From: JARRKC01 sp037388505
GTDB lineage: Bacteria; Acidobacteriota; UBA6911; RPQK01; JAPXNP01
Direction of reading: 5' to 3'
NCBI GenBank assembly: GCA_037388505.1
Contig: JARRKC010000001.1
Span: 191,484 to 255,483, forward strand
Length of the DNA stretch: 64,000 nucleotides
Below, piece after piece: positions 43,764 to 52,541 of the stretch. A program made the translations under genes and the position numbers. Within the stretch, counting starts at the first letter, position 1. Each line of letters starts with the position of its first letter. A model generated the notes under the pieces. It was not told the origin of the DNA, did not search any database, and saw nothing but the letters and a program-made list of their open reading frames with translations.

Positions 43764-45053
43764 TCACCGGTTCTTTCTGTAATGCATGTCGGCGAACCGG
43801 ATGTACTGCTGCCAGTCGTACTCCGTCAGGTCGTGACCACCGCTGCGAATGTGATAACCGATCCGATGCATGACCGGATGATCGACCGGCGGCATCTGGT
43901 CGACGCCAAGACCGTCCGTTCCCAGGATCCGGTAGACCGGATCCGCCGCCACAGCTGACAGGAATTCGCCGCGCGGATCGGACCATAGATCTTCCGCGGC
44001 GCTGGCTATGTAGAGTGGCCGGGGGGCGATCAGGGCCAGCAGTTCGTGCTGGTCGACCGGCAACGCGCTTTCGTGGTCGTTGTATTGCTTGAAATTCCCG
44101 CAGAACCAGTGCGGAAAGACGTTGTTGATCCGGGCGATCGTCTCGCCGAAGCGGCGACGAGACAGGGCGGCTCCTCCGCACCCCGATTCGTTCGAGATCA
44201 CGATGGAGAACCTCTGGTCCTCGGCTCCGGCCCACAGAGCGGCCTTGCCCAGCCGGGAGTGGCCGATCACGACCACCTTCCGCCGGTCGATGTGGGAGTC
44301 GGTTTCGATGTAGTCCATCGCCCGACTCAAACCCCAGGACCAGGCCGCAATAGCGCCCCACTGGTCGGCGGCCGGCGACTTCTGTCCCGGAAAATAGTAG
44401 AGACGCTGAACTCCGTTCTTGAATCCGTCGTCGACGTCGGGATCCAGATCTCCGTAGTACGCGGTGACCAAACCGTACCCGCTCTTGAGGATCAACTCGA
44501 GCGGCCATCGCGACACCGCGATCCCGCGTGTGGCTTCGGTCGCGTGATGGTCCGTAATCCCGAGTTTCTCGTCGTTGGGTACCCAGGCTTGGGTGATCTT
44601 GATATCGGATTCTCTGGTGATGGACTGATTGCCCTTGAAGTTCAGACCTAGAAACACCGGAACGGGCTTTTTGGCGGCGTTGGGAAGGTAGATGAGGAGG
44701 TGTACGGCGGGACCCTCACTCCGCCGTGTCAAGAAGACGTCGACCTCCTCGCGGGTCGCCAACCCGCCCAGCGCGTCCTTGTCCCTCGACGTCACCTTGG
44801 AAGGCCGGTCCGGTACAGGGGGTGGAGCAGTTCCGTAGACCTGGGTTTCGAACGCCCTGAGGATCTCCGGGCGCCTCTTCTGGAACCAGGTCATGGCATT
44901 CGTCACCTGCGTACCATCAGAAGCAACCAGCGGATTGGGCAGGGCATAGACCGGCACTTTGGTCTCGTCGTAGTTGGGTACGAACTCTCCACTTTGAGCC
45001 AGGCACACGGCGGCGATCGACATAGCCGCTAATGCTGCGATGAGTTTCCGCAA
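43764..45053 (-). CDS. Secreted CE15-like glucuronoyl esterase
   Basis: A 429-residue alpha/beta-hydrolase. The TTG at 45053 follows AAGGAAACTGAA and gives a signal peptide MRKLIAALAAMSIAAVCLAQ. The nucleophile motif VVVIGHSRLGKAALWAGA is the GxSRxG form of CE15 4-O-methyl-glucuronoyl esterases, preceded by AIAAWSWGLSRAMDYIE. A downstream VISNESGCGGAALSRR and C-terminal HIRSGGHDLTEYDWQQY (His) complete a likely triad. CE15 enzymes cut lignin-carbohydrate ester bonds. Its presence suggests plant-polymer use but is not proof. Confidence 0.85.
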   Translation of the reverse strand: MRKLIAALAAMSIAAVCLAQSGEFVPNYDETKVPVYALPNPLVASDGTQVTNAMTWFQKRRPEILRAFETQVYGTAPPPVPDRPSKVTSRDKDALGGLATREEVDVFLTRRSEGPAVHLLIYLPNAAKKPVPVFLGLNFKGNQSITRESDIKITQAWVPNDEKLGITDHHATEATRGIAVSRWPLELILKSGYGLVTAYYGDLDPDVDDGFKNGVQRLYYFPGQKSPAADQWGAIAAWSWGLSRAMDYIETDSHIDRRKVVVIGHSRLGKAALWAGAEDQRFSIVISNESGCGGAALSRRRFGETIARINNVFPHWFCGNFKQYNDHESALPVDQHELLALIAPRPLYIASAAEDLWSDPRGEFLSAVAADPVYRILGTDGLGVDQMPPVDHPVMHRIGYHIRSGGHDLTEYDWQQYIRFADMHYRKNR

Positions 45054-45288
45054 TTCAGTTTCCTTCTCGATTCCAGGTAGTTGACCGCCGACCGGCGTAT
45101 CCCGGCCGGCCCTCCCCCGGCTTCCCGCTGGACTCAGAGCAGACGAGTGAGCCGACCCGACCAATATCCTACAGCGGACCCACGGCCAACACAAAAAAAG
45201 GGGGTGGACAGAAGACGTCCCACAGGTCCCATCCGTTGGATGAACGTTCAGGAGGTGAGGGGGCGTCAAGCCCTCGACGAGGAGAGAT

Positions 45289-45317
45289 GGCCCGGGAGCA
45301 GAACCGGCTCCCGGGCC
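45289..45317 (-). terminator. Hairpin downstream of the radical SAM gene
   Basis: GGCCCGGGAGC (45289-45299) and GCTCCCGGGCC (45307-45317) form a perfect 11-bp stem with a 7-nt loop, 23 nt beyond the radical SAM stop. There is no clear U-tract after it on the minus strand. The remaining 236 bp to the esterase start hold no recognised gene. Confidence 0.5.
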
Positions 45318-45339
45318 GAAAGGACACTCGTGTCCCGAG

Positions 45340-46605
45340 TCAGAAGCTGCCGGTCACGCCGCGGAAACGATTCTTGGCCTGTTTGGCCAACCACTTGACG
45401 ACCCGCATGTCATCGTAACAGTGACCCACGATCGAATTGAGGGTTGAAAAACAGGTCGTGTTGCAGCTCTTCTTCATCTCGTCCAACTGCACCAGCTCGA
45501 ACCTGTCTGCTCCGACCTTGCCCCAATCGTAGGTGGCATCGTACATCGGAAAACAGGGGGCCAGAGTCCCGTCCTCGCGAATGATCAGTGTGTTCTGTCC
45601 CGCACGGCACGGCCAGGGCTCCACGCTTCCACGCATCATGTTCTTCATATTGAGGAGCTGTGCGATGGGGTTGGCCATTTTGTAGCCGGACTTGTGTTTC
45701 TCGACCAGCCAGTCGATCAGGGCGTCGATGCGGGGGTGGTCCTCTTCAAGAATGAACGTGCTGTTGCGGTCGAGATGCTTGAAGTTGTCGTGCTCCATCA
45801 TCGGAGATTCATTGATGTGATAGTCGGTGGCAATCTTATACTTGTTGCCGATCTCCGTCAGTTCCTTCACATCGTCGATATTGATGCGTGTGATGTTGAT
45901 GTTGAGAAAGGCCGAATAGCCATAGTATCGCTGCATTTCGACCATATACTCGAAGTTTTCCCAAATCGGCTTGATTGCCTTGGGAAGTTCCGGCCGGGCT
46001 TCCACACTGTCCACAGCCAGATTGATGACGGCAATACCGGCATCACCAAGTCGATCCATCACTTTGGGACGCAGCAATCGACCGTTGGTCGCCAGGTAGA
46101 CAAAGAAACCCTTCTTTGCGGCGTAGTCCGTCACTTTGTGCACGAAGGGCCAACGCACCAAGGGCTCCCCGCCCATGAGCGCAAGGACGCGACAACCGAT
46201 ATCCTCGAGCCAGTCGATGGAACGCCGTGCCGAGTCTTCGGTCATACCCTTGACCTTGTTGTTGTACGCCCAGCAATAGTGACAATCGAGATTGCATTTA
46301 TAGTCGGTGAACAGATAAGCGACGATCGGTCGCAGTTCCTTGGAATGCCAACGTGATTTGAAATAGGGAACCCCCCAGGCCTTCCAGGCTCTCCATCCGT
46401 TGACCTTGTTGTATTCAGAGTCGGTCATTCGACGCAGCTTGGCCTCGGGTCGCTGGGGAAAGACCGGATCCGGGAGAGTCAGGACCTCGCCTCCAGGCCT
46501 CAATGGGTCCCGCCCTGGGCCGCCCATCAGTTCTTCGTGGACCTTCGTCTCGAGACGAAACAGCTGTTCGCTTCGGCCGGAAGGGGAATGCTGAACTGTA
46601 CTCAC
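45340..46605 (-). CDS. Radical SAM protein with SPASM-like C-terminus
   Basis: A 421-residue radical SAM protein. The cluster motif is CNLDCHYC in FTDYKCNLDCHYCWAYNN, followed by GCRVLALMGGEPLVRWP. The C-terminal cysteine set (WPCRAGQNTLII, LAPCFPMY, KKSCNTTCFSTLNSIVGHCY) is SPASM-like and would bind auxiliary iron-sulfur clusters. GTG at 46605 has AAAGGAGACAGCA ahead of it, a strong ribosome binding site. SPASM proteins often modify peptides, but no small precursor gene was found next to it, so it may act on a protein, lipid or other substrate. The N-terminal 80 residues (RPGGEVLTLPDPVFPQRPE) are unusual for the class. Confidence 0.88.
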   Translation of the reverse strand: MSTVQHSPSGRSEQLFRLETKVHEELMGGPGRDPLRPGGEVLTLPDPVFPQRPEAKLRRMTDSEYNKVNGWRAWKAWGVPYFKSRWHSKELRPIVAYLFTDYKCNLDCHYCWAYNNKVKGMTEDSARRSIDWLEDIGCRVLALMGGEPLVRWPFVHKVTDYAAKKGFFVYLATNGRLLRPKVMDRLGDAGIAVINLAVDSVEARPELPKAIKPIWENFEYMVEMQRYYGYSAFLNINITRINIDDVKELTEIGNKYKIATDYHINESPMMEHDNFKHLDRNSTFILEEDHPRIDALIDWLVEKHKSGYKMANPIAQLLNMKNMMRGSVEPWPCRAGQNTLIIREDGTLAPCFPMYDATYDWGKVGADRFELVQLDEMKKSCNTTCFSTLNSIVGHCYDDMRVVKWLAKQAKNRFRGVTGSF

Positions 46606-46883
46606 TGCTGTCTCCTTTCAATCAAGAGGATGCCGGTCACACTCGGTCCTGATTTTCCATCAGAGCGACAATGCGCAAAGGCCGGTAACCTCACTCCAGT
46701 CAATCCGTCTCGTGATTTCATACACGAGTGAGCTACATCGAAACAAGATGAATCAGTCAGTTCCTCGGTATGTTGAAAGGCATCCTGCTGTTAACGCTAT
46801 CGTAACGAATGAATCGCCGTCTGACAAGTGCGCTTGGGGGCTGAACGTACGCCCAGTGACGTCGGACGCCACCCTGGGATTGA

Positions 46884-48056
46884 TCAGTAATATCGACCGA
46901 TCATCGGGTGGTCCACGATGGCACGCTTCAACTCCAGAGGATCGATGGCTCCCTTCTTCCGATAGGCGACGCGCCCACCCGGTTCTACCAGGAGCGTGTA
47001 AGGCAAAGCTCCGTCCCACTCCGGGTCGACCGCGTCGATCAAAGCGTAGCGGTCGTCTTCGGAGAATATCAGATTGCGCACAGCCGAATGGTTACGATCC
47101 AGGAACTTGAGGGCGTCTTCCCGTTTCTCCGGCGTGTCCGCACTGAGCGAGACGAACTCGAAATCACGGTCCTTGTACATCCGGTGGATAACCACGAGTT
47201 CGGGATACTCGATGATGCAGGGCCCACACCAGGTCGCCCAGATGTTGACCAGACGCAGCTTGTCCGAGTCGTTGGCCAGCAACTGGCGAACGCCCTGAGC
47301 GTCCACCGACTCGAGGCTCACCGGACTCTCCTCCCACTCGCGGTTCACCTTCTCCCTCCAGGAGGTCTTCCAGGCCCACTTGGTCGAGCAGCCGAAGGAC
47401 TTGGTCGTCGGGTTGGCGATTTCCTGTCCCGCGAGTATGGCATCGACGGCCGCTCGAAGATCCTCCGCATGACCCGTTCCCGGTTTCTCCGATCCATCCA
47501 CGCGGCCCGTGTAGCGCAGCTTGCGGTCGCTGTCGAATACGAAGACGTGCGGCGTCGCGACGGGTCCGTAGGCAATCGAGACTTGCTCATCGTCACCGTC
47601 GTACAAGAAGGGAAAGTTGAACTGATGGTCCTTTGCGCGGATCTTCATTTCCTCATAGGTATCGCCCAGATCCGTGTAACCCAGTTCCCCATAGAGGAGG
47701 CCCAGCGGCGAATTGGGTGAAATCGCCACTGTGGACACACCCTTCGGCCGATAGTCGGCCACGAACGTCTTGATCCGCTCTTCGTAGGCCTGAGCCGTTG
47801 GACAGTGATTACAGGTAAAGATCACGACCAATACGGGTGCATCGCTGAAGTCGGACAGCGTGTAGAACTTGCCGTCGACTCCCGGCAGGCGGAACGCAGG
47901 GGCTGTGCTTCCGATCTCGAGGGTATTCACTTCGACTTCCGGCACTTCTTGAGGAGAGGCGACGAATGTTTCAGACTTCTCCGAAACAGAGCAGCTTCCG
48001 ATCCCCAGCAGCGCCAACGCAAGAACGACCGAGCTGACCCAAGGTTTGGCTGACAT
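46884..48056 (-). CDS. Lipoprotein with two thioredoxin-like domains (redoxin plus TlpA)
   Basis: A 390-residue protein. The signal peptide ends in a lipobox-like IGSC (LALALLGIGSCSVSEKSE), so it is probably a lipoprotein. The first domain (about residues 50-200) is AhpC/TSA/redoxin-like with FTCNHCPTAQAYEERI. The second (about 250-390) is TlpA/ResA-like with NIWATWCGPCIIEYPEL. The linker has CSTKWAWKTSWREKV. Both carry potentially active cysteines (CNHC and CGPC). It could relay electrons in cytochrome c maturation or thiol-based defence. ATG at 48056 is the first reasonable start; the ribosome binding site is poor. Confidence 0.88.
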   Translation of the reverse strand: MSAKPWVSSVVLALALLGIGSCSVSEKSETFVASPQEVPEVEVNTLEIGSTAPAFRLPGVDGKFYTLSDFSDAPVLVVIFTCNHCPTAQAYEERIKTFVADYRPKGVSTVAISPNSPLGLLYGELGYTDLGDTYEEMKIRAKDHQFNFPFLYDGDDEQVSIAYGPVATPHVFVFDSDRKLRYTGRVDGSEKPGTGHAEDLRAAVDAILAGQEIANPTTKSFGCSTKWAWKTSWREKVNREWEESPVSLESVDAQGVRQLLANDSDKLRLVNIWATWCGPCIIEYPELVVIHRMYKDRDFEFVSLSADTPEKREDALKFLDRNHSAVRNLIFSEDDRYALIDAVDPEWDGALPYTLLVEPGGRVAYRKKGAIDPLELKRAIVDHPMIGRYY

Positions 48057-48080
48057 AGCGATCAAAGCGTACCAGACAAA

Positions 48081-48115
48081 CCCGAAAGTTCCGAGTTCCG
48101 AGGTTCGAGGAACTC
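48081..48115. repeat. GGAACTC tract between RlmI-like and lipoprotein genes
   Basis: AGTTCCGAGTTCCGAGGTTC then GAGGAACTCTC. On the minus strand GAGTTCC and GGAACTC form a 7-bp stem around a 9-nt loop behind the RlmI-like stop, which could act as a weak terminator. The word family is that of 16140-16182 and 42904-42938. Confidence 0.55.
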
Positions 48116-48116
48116 T

Positions 48117-49283
48117 CTACAGCACCCGGAACACGCCCAGCTTGAGATACGCCGTTTCCGGCATGGTGGGGTGGATCGGATGATCCGGCGCCTGTTGACG
48201 CCTCTCCAGCAATTGAAGCTTCCGGCCGCATCGCTCCGCGGATTGCCGGACGATTTGATAGAAGATCTCTTCACGGAGATGGAGAGAACAGGACGCCGTC
48301 ACCAGGATGCCCTCCGGCCTCAGAACTCGCGCCGCCAGTTCGTTGACCTTCTGATATGCCTTGCGGGCCCTCGGAATGTCCTTCTTGCGGGGAACGAATG
48401 AAGGGGGATCGAGGATGACAACGTCAAAGCGCCGGCCGTCTTCCAGGCAGTGGTTCAGGAAACGGGAAACGTCTGCCTGCTCGAACCGGATCTCGGCATC
48501 GTTGAGCTCTGCGTTACTGCGCGCGATGTCGAGCGCCGGACCGGACGCATCGACGGCCACGACCGAGGCGGCACCGGCTCGAACAGCGTTCAGCCCGAAT
48601 CCGCCGGAATTGCAGTAGGCATCCAGTACTTCCCGTCCCCGGCATAGCTCTGCGACCACCCTCCGGTTGAACTTCTGATCGAGGAAGAAACCCGTTTTCT
48701 GACCCTCGAGGAGATCGATCCGATACCGGATCCCATTCTCCCGAATCTCGATCGGTCCCGAGAGACTCCCGGCAAGGATCGACTTCTGCAGGGGCAACCC
48801 TTCATAGGTCCGGAGCTGTGCGTCGTTGCGTTCCACGACCGCTGCAGGTTGAAAGAGGGAGCCCAAGGCCTCGACGATGAGATCCCTGCGTCGCTCCATC
48901 CCGGCCGAAAGGATCTGGAGGACGAAGTGCTCACCATAGCGATCGACGACGAGACCCGGCAGGAAATCACTTTCGCCATAGACCAGACGATAGGACGTCT
49001 CGCCCTGCATGACCTGCTCCCTGAGACGAGCAGCCGTCGCAATGCGTTCCTGAAAGAACGCTCGGTCCATCTCCTCGACCCCGGCACCGAGCAGGCGTGC
49101 GCTGATGAGAGAATGCGGGTGGAAGAGGGCCGATCCGAGCGACTCGCCTCGACTCGTCACCACCTCGACGAGGTCGCCGGCTTGACTGCCGGAAGGCATG
49201 GCTGCGATCTCATTCGAGAAGACCCAGAGGTGCCCGGCTCGCAGACGACCTTCCTCGCGTGGCTTCAGAACGAGTTTTTGCAT
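48117..49283 (-). CDS. rlmI: Class I SAM-dependent rRNA methyltransferase (RlmI-like)
   Basis: A 388-residue protein with an N-terminal PUA domain (REEGRLRAGHLWVFSNEIAA; GDLVEVVTSRGESLGSALF) and a C-terminal Rossmann methyltransferase with VLDAYCNSGGFGLNAVRAGA, VVAVDASGPALDIARSNAEL and the catalytic-type motif VVILDPPSFVPRKK. The family methylates a cytosine C5 in 23S rRNA (RlmI in E. coli acts at C1962); the exact site is assumed by homology. The ATG at 49283 gives the standard N-terminus (MQKLVLKPREEG); it lies 7 nt after the SDR gene's stop, so the two are coupled. Confidence 0.92.
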   Translation of the reverse strand: MQKLVLKPREEGRLRAGHLWVFSNEIAAMPSGSQAGDLVEVVTSRGESLGSALFHPHSLISARLLGAGVEEMDRAFFQERIATAARLREQVMQGETSYRLVYGESDFLPGLVVDRYGEHFVLQILSAGMERRRDLIVEALGSLFQPAAVVERNDAQLRTYEGLPLQKSILAGSLSGPIEIRENGIRYRIDLLEGQKTGFFLDQKFNRRVVAELCRGREVLDAYCNSGGFGLNAVRAGAASVVAVDASGPALDIARSNAELNDAEIRFEQADVSRFLNHCLEDGRRFDVVILDPPSFVPRKKDIPRARKAYQKVNELAARVLRPEGILVTASCSLHLREEIFYQIVRQSAERCGRKLQLLERRQQAPDHPIHPTMPETAYLKLGVFRVL

Positions 49284-49290
49284 GAGCGCA

Positions 49291-50214
49291 CTATTCGCGG
49301 ATCCACTCGAGGGTCCGGCGAATGCCTTCCTCATAGGACGTGATCGGGTAGTCACCGATCAGATGATGCAGCTTCCGAGCATCCAGAATCGGCGGATGCA
49401 TATAGAGGGAATAGAGCTCGCGCAAGGCCCGAACGTCCCGGTTGAACAGTCCGAAAACGGCGAGGAGGAGACGGTTGGCAACCCGGATCTTCGGTTCCCG
49501 GCCGCACAGCCTACCCGCGGTTTCGAACAGATCCCTTGGGATGACGGCACCCGGTCCGCTGACGTTCCAGCGTTCCCCGTAGGCTTCTTCGCGCAGGGCC
49601 AGTTCCACGATGGGAAAGCCCAAATCAGGGACATAGATCAGCTCGCGAGGACGATCCAGATTCCCGATCCAATTGGCGGGCTTGCCTGCTGCAATGGCAC
49701 GCAGAGCCGGATTGACGAAGCCGATGTCGGCTTGTGGGCCGTAGAAATCAGGAAGGATGGCCACGGCCGCTCCGGCCATCTGAAACAGGTCTTCCTGTTC
49801 CATCCGGATTCGCGCTTTGAGCGACGTCGGATTACGCGGTCCGTCTTCCTTCACAGGATTCGAGCGGGCCGGTCCGTAGGACCAGAACGCACCCAGCAGA
49901 AGGCATCGTGCGTTTGCTTTGCGGGCCGCTTCGACGACGTTCCGTGTGATGACGAGGTGGTCGGGATATCGGTCAACGGGAAGCCCAACGCAATGGAACA
50001 GAAGATCACATGTCTCGACCGCCCGGCTGGCCGCTTCCGGATCCATCAAATCCGCCGGAACGATCTCCACGTCGAGCCCTCTAAAGCGGGCTTCCAAGTG
50101 TTCACGACTGCGGGAAACCACACGAACGTGGATTTGCCGTCGCAACAATTCCCGCGTCAGGTAGAATCCGGTGGCACCCGTTGCTCCCAGGACAGCTGCC
50201 TTGTCGATTTGCAT
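49291..50214 (-). CDS. NAD(P)-dependent epimerase/dehydratase (SDR family)
   Basis: A 307-residue extended/atypical SDR with GATGATGFYLTRELLRRQ at the N-terminus (GxxGxxG). It continues with DVEIVPADLMDPEAASRAVE and CLLLGAFWSYGPARSNPV where the usual YxxxK is not clear. The C-terminal half has IGNLDRPRELIYVPDLGFPI, typical of NAD-binding reductases of lipid or isoprenoid type, and EGIRRTLEWI. The substrate is unknown. The GGGAGG before the ATG is unusually close (0-1 nt). Confidence 0.85.
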   Translation of the reverse strand: MQIDKAAVLGATGATGFYLTRELLRRQIHVRVVSRSREHLEARFRGLDVEIVPADLMDPEAASRAVETCDLLFHCVGLPVDRYPDHLVITRNVVEAARKANARCLLLGAFWSYGPARSNPVKEDGPRNPTSLKARIRMEQEDLFQMAGAAVAILPDFYGPQADIGFVNPALRAIAAGKPANWIGNLDRPRELIYVPDLGFPIVELALREEAYGERWNVSGPGAVIPRDLFETAGRLCGREPKIRVANRLLLAVFGLFNRDVRALRELYSLYMHPPILDARKLHHLIGDYPITSYEEGIRRTLEWIRE

Positions 50215-50510
50215 CCTCCCATAATGCCAGACAGACCAGTCGCCACAAAACCGGACTCTGCGACCTGCACTTCGACGGCGCGTGACCGAGATCCTGTGAA
50301 ATCCGCCTCGACCCTGGTATTCGTCCGTTGAGGTCGACAGAACCGATTTCGCTCATGGAAGGCGCTATGGACGCCAAGGGCTCCGAAAGAGAGAAATCCC
50401 TTGCGTACTCCGCGGCTCTGCGCGAGATCGAGTGGCCAAGGTTAGGCGCTGTTGCCGAGCGCCGGACCAGATCGGGGCCGAGACCGTTTGGGCCGGGCCG
50501 TATTTCTGCC
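50215..50510. other. Intergenic region, no feature recognised
   Basis: 296 bp between the SDR start and the end of the Yip1 gene. No repeat of the local families and no coding character were seen. Confidence 0.45.
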
Positions 50511-51203
50511 TCAGCCCCCCAGTCCACTGAGCCCGGTAGTGAGGGCCCCAACGGCCGTCTGGAACAACCAGACCGAGACAACCACCCAGCCGGACTTCCA
50601 GCGGCTGAACCCGTTCATGGAGGCGATCCCGATGACCAGCAGGACGATGAACCAGATTTGGAAGAGGTTGATGCTGTTCAGCAATGTGAACCAGCCCAGA
50701 CCGACATCCCGAAAGATCAGTGTCAATCCGAGCGCCGGGACGAGGTCGAAGGGCCTCTGGATGTTTTCGAGCCCCTTGAGCAGCATCACGGTCAATCCGA
50801 CCGACCATTCGGCCACCAGTGCAATTGATGCGAAGGCGACCAGAGAATAGGCTTGGCGAAAGCGCATCCGGCCATTCGCAAGGATCGAGACGAGATAGAG
50901 AAGCCCGGCCAGGATCACCCACTTCACGAGCATGGACAGCGGGGAGAACAGGGCCGAAAACAGACTGATCCGGTGTGTCAAGGCAAGCACCTGTTGGGCC
51001 TGTTCCGGATCGAGACTGTCCGGCATCGACAGCCGTGCGACATGCTCGGCGAAGGGCATCGAGAACCAGTTGACCAACATAGCCGATACCGAAAAGACCA
51101 GCACCGGCAGAAGCAGCGGGGCATGTCTGGCGAGTGCCTCCACACCACGGGCCGGAGACCAAATCACATCAATCAACGTCCGAAACTGATTCCCGACCTT
51201 CAC
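50511..51203 (-). CDS. Yip1-family integral membrane protein
   Basis: A 230-residue membrane protein with about five TM helices: HAPLLLPVLVFSVSAMLVNWF, a break with MPDSLDPEQAQQVLALTHRI (soluble loop), then SMLVKWVILAGLLYLVSILA, AFASIALVAEWSVGLTVMLL, FTLLNSINLFQIWFIVLLVI and SGWVVVSVWLFQTAVGAL. This is the YIP1/DUF1282 pattern. The start overlaps the stop of the membrane thioredoxin (ATGA, 51200-51203), so the two are translated together. A role for the pair is unknown. Confidence 0.83.
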   Translation of the reverse strand: MKVGNQFRTLIDVIWSPARGVEALARHAPLLLPVLVFSVSAMLVNWFSMPFAEHVARLSMPDSLDPEQAQQVLALTHRISLFSALFSPLSMLVKWVILAGLLYLVSILANGRMRFRQAYSLVAFASIALVAEWSVGLTVMLLKGLENIQRPFDLVPALGLTLIFRDVGLGWFTLLNSINLFQIWFIVLLVIGIASMNGFSRWKSGWVVVSVWLFQTAVGALTTGLSGLGG

Positions 51204-51712
51204 TGTTCACCTCCCTGATCGATGTGCCGCCACACAATGGCGTCGGCGTTCCACCCGATGGCGGTTTCGATAATTCCCCCGTCGCTGTCGACGACCAAGA
51301 CGGAGGGCACCTGCCAGATTTCGAATGCCTGGAATATTCGCCCGTCACGATCGAGCACAACCTGAAAGGGCGGATCGAGTGACCTCAGGAGTTCGCACGG
51401 AGCCCGGCTGATCAAGGTCACCGACGGGCCGCGCTCCGGCTGTTCGGTAGAGGCCGAACGCCGACTCAGTTCCTCCATCAGCTCGCCGCACGTCGGGCAC
51501 TGACAGTCGACGAAGACGACCACGGACTCGGACGTGTCAGGTCGGACAAGGTGTGACACCAGAGCCAACGCGCCTCCGGGCAGATGTTCGCCGGCTTCGA
51601 GTCGGTCTCCCCAGAAAACCGCACTTCCCCACAGGTAGAACAGCACTGCAAGAGCCGACACGATCGCCAGCAGGGCCGCACCGCTCCAAACCCGAACCCA
51701 TCGGACCGCCAT
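51200..51712 (-). CDS. Membrane-anchored thioredoxin-like protein
   Basis: A 170-residue protein with one N-terminal TM anchor (SGAALLAIVSALAVLFYLWG, residues about 10-29) and a periplasmic thioredoxin-like fold. The cysteine motif is VVFVDCQCPTCGELMEELS, i.e. CxCxxC, with CPTC as the likely redox centre. A later FEIWQVPSVLVVDSDGGI provides the cis-Pro (VPS) typical of thioredoxins. It is probably a thiol-disulfide or electron-relay protein. It is coupled to the Yip1 gene through a 4-nt overlap. Confidence 0.8.
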   Translation of the reverse strand: MAVRWVRVWSGAALLAIVSALAVLFYLWGSAVFWGDRLEAGEHLPGGALALVSHLVRPDTSESVVVFVDCQCPTCGELMEELSRRSASTEQPERGPSVTLISRAPCELLRSLDPPFQVVLDRDGRIFQAFEIWQVPSVLVVDSDGGIIETAIGWNADAIVWRHIDQGGEQ

Positions 51713-51796
51713 CTCAGCCTCTATTCACAGCAGGTCCCGTGCCAGGTTTCGGTGTTCAGCTAAGCTGTTAGAATGATGGCATTTAGGCAGAGCATA

Positions 51797-51825
51797 ACTA
51801 TCGAACGAAGGAAGAAAATCCTCAA
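51797..51825 (-). promoter_or_regulatory. Possible promoter for the thioredoxin-Yip1 pair
   Basis: On the minus strand TTGAGG, a 17-nt spacer and GATAGT, about 85 nt before the thioredoxin start. Box matches are partial (4 of 6 each). The rest of 51713-51997 has no recognised gene. Confidence 0.3.
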
Positions 51826-51997
51826 CTCGCCCAGACTAATAGTCCGCATGTGTGTGTGACTAGTGGGATCACCGTCTCCGGTTGTCGCGCCCCCGAACGA
51901 AGGGTCCTTGGGCCATCCTTACGGACGCCCCGGCTTCGACGGCTCGTCCCGCCATTCCGGCAACCACCGCCTCAGAACTCGGACAATCGGAGATGCC

Positions 51998-52312
51998 CTA
52001 CTCGGGCACGACGTCGTAGGCCCGGACCTTCGCCCAAGCTGCTTCGTTGCGGTGGATGAACTTCAAGTGTTCATCGGAGTTCTGGTACGTGTCGTGACCG
52101 GCCTGGTCATCGAAGTGGACCACCAGACCGATCTGGTAGCTGTTGTCGACGACCCCTCGGGGTGTCCCGGCCGGCCCACCGACCGCCAGGAAGCGAACGG
52201 TCGGGATCGAGCCCAACAATTCTCTGCAGTCATTGATGATCTGCCGTTTGGCCGCCTCGGTGGCGCCGGGTTTGAGCCAGAAAAGGACCGTGTGAATGAA
52301 TCCGGGTTGCAT
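51998..52312 (-). CDS. Dabb-family stress-responsive alpha/beta-barrel protein
   Basis: A 104-residue member of the Dabb dimeric alpha/beta-barrel family (IHTVLFWLKPGATEAAKRQI, YQIGLVVHFDDQAGHDTYQN, HLKFIHRNEAAWAKVRAYD). Members are small cytosolic homodimers, some with polyketide cyclase or stress functions; the role here is unassigned. AAGGAGCTGATC precedes the ATG. It stands alone between repeat-rich spacers. Confidence 0.9.
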   Translation of the reverse strand: MQPGFIHTVLFWLKPGATEAAKRQIINDCRELLGSIPTVRFLAVGGPAGTPRGVVDNSYQIGLVVHFDDQAGHDTYQNSDEHLKFIHRNEAAWAKVRAYDVVPE

Positions 52313-52326
52313 GATCAGCTCCTTCC

Positions 52327-52455
52327 TATGGGACAGCCTGGGACGTATGGGACCTATCGGACATATGAGACTCGTGGACCAATGATTGCGTCGTCACACA
52401 AGGGGGATTGTCGCATAGGTCCCATGGGTCTCATAAGTCCCCGGCTGTCCCACAG
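52327..52455. repeat. Imperfect long inverted repeat of CCTATGGGAC words
   Basis: Left arm 52327-52372 (TATGGGACAGCCTGGGACGT, ATGGGACCTATCGGACATAT, GAGAC) and right arm 52413-52455 are inversely related, sharing GGGACAGCC, GGGAC, ATGAGAC and GGGACCTAT words around a 40-nt centre. It lies just upstream of the Dabb gene. It could form a large cruciform or RNA hairpin. Confidence 0.65.
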
Positions 52456-52541
52456 GTTCGGACGTAGACGTCGGTGCCGGCGAGCCGCCGGAACTTGAAT
52501 AGGTGAGACGCACGTAGCCCGACCCACCGCATTCAAACAAG

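Noticed and set aside
51776..51862. 28-aa plus-strand mini-ORF (MMAFRQSITIERRK start)
   Set aside because: No ribosome binding site, no motif and a position within a probable promoter on the other strand.
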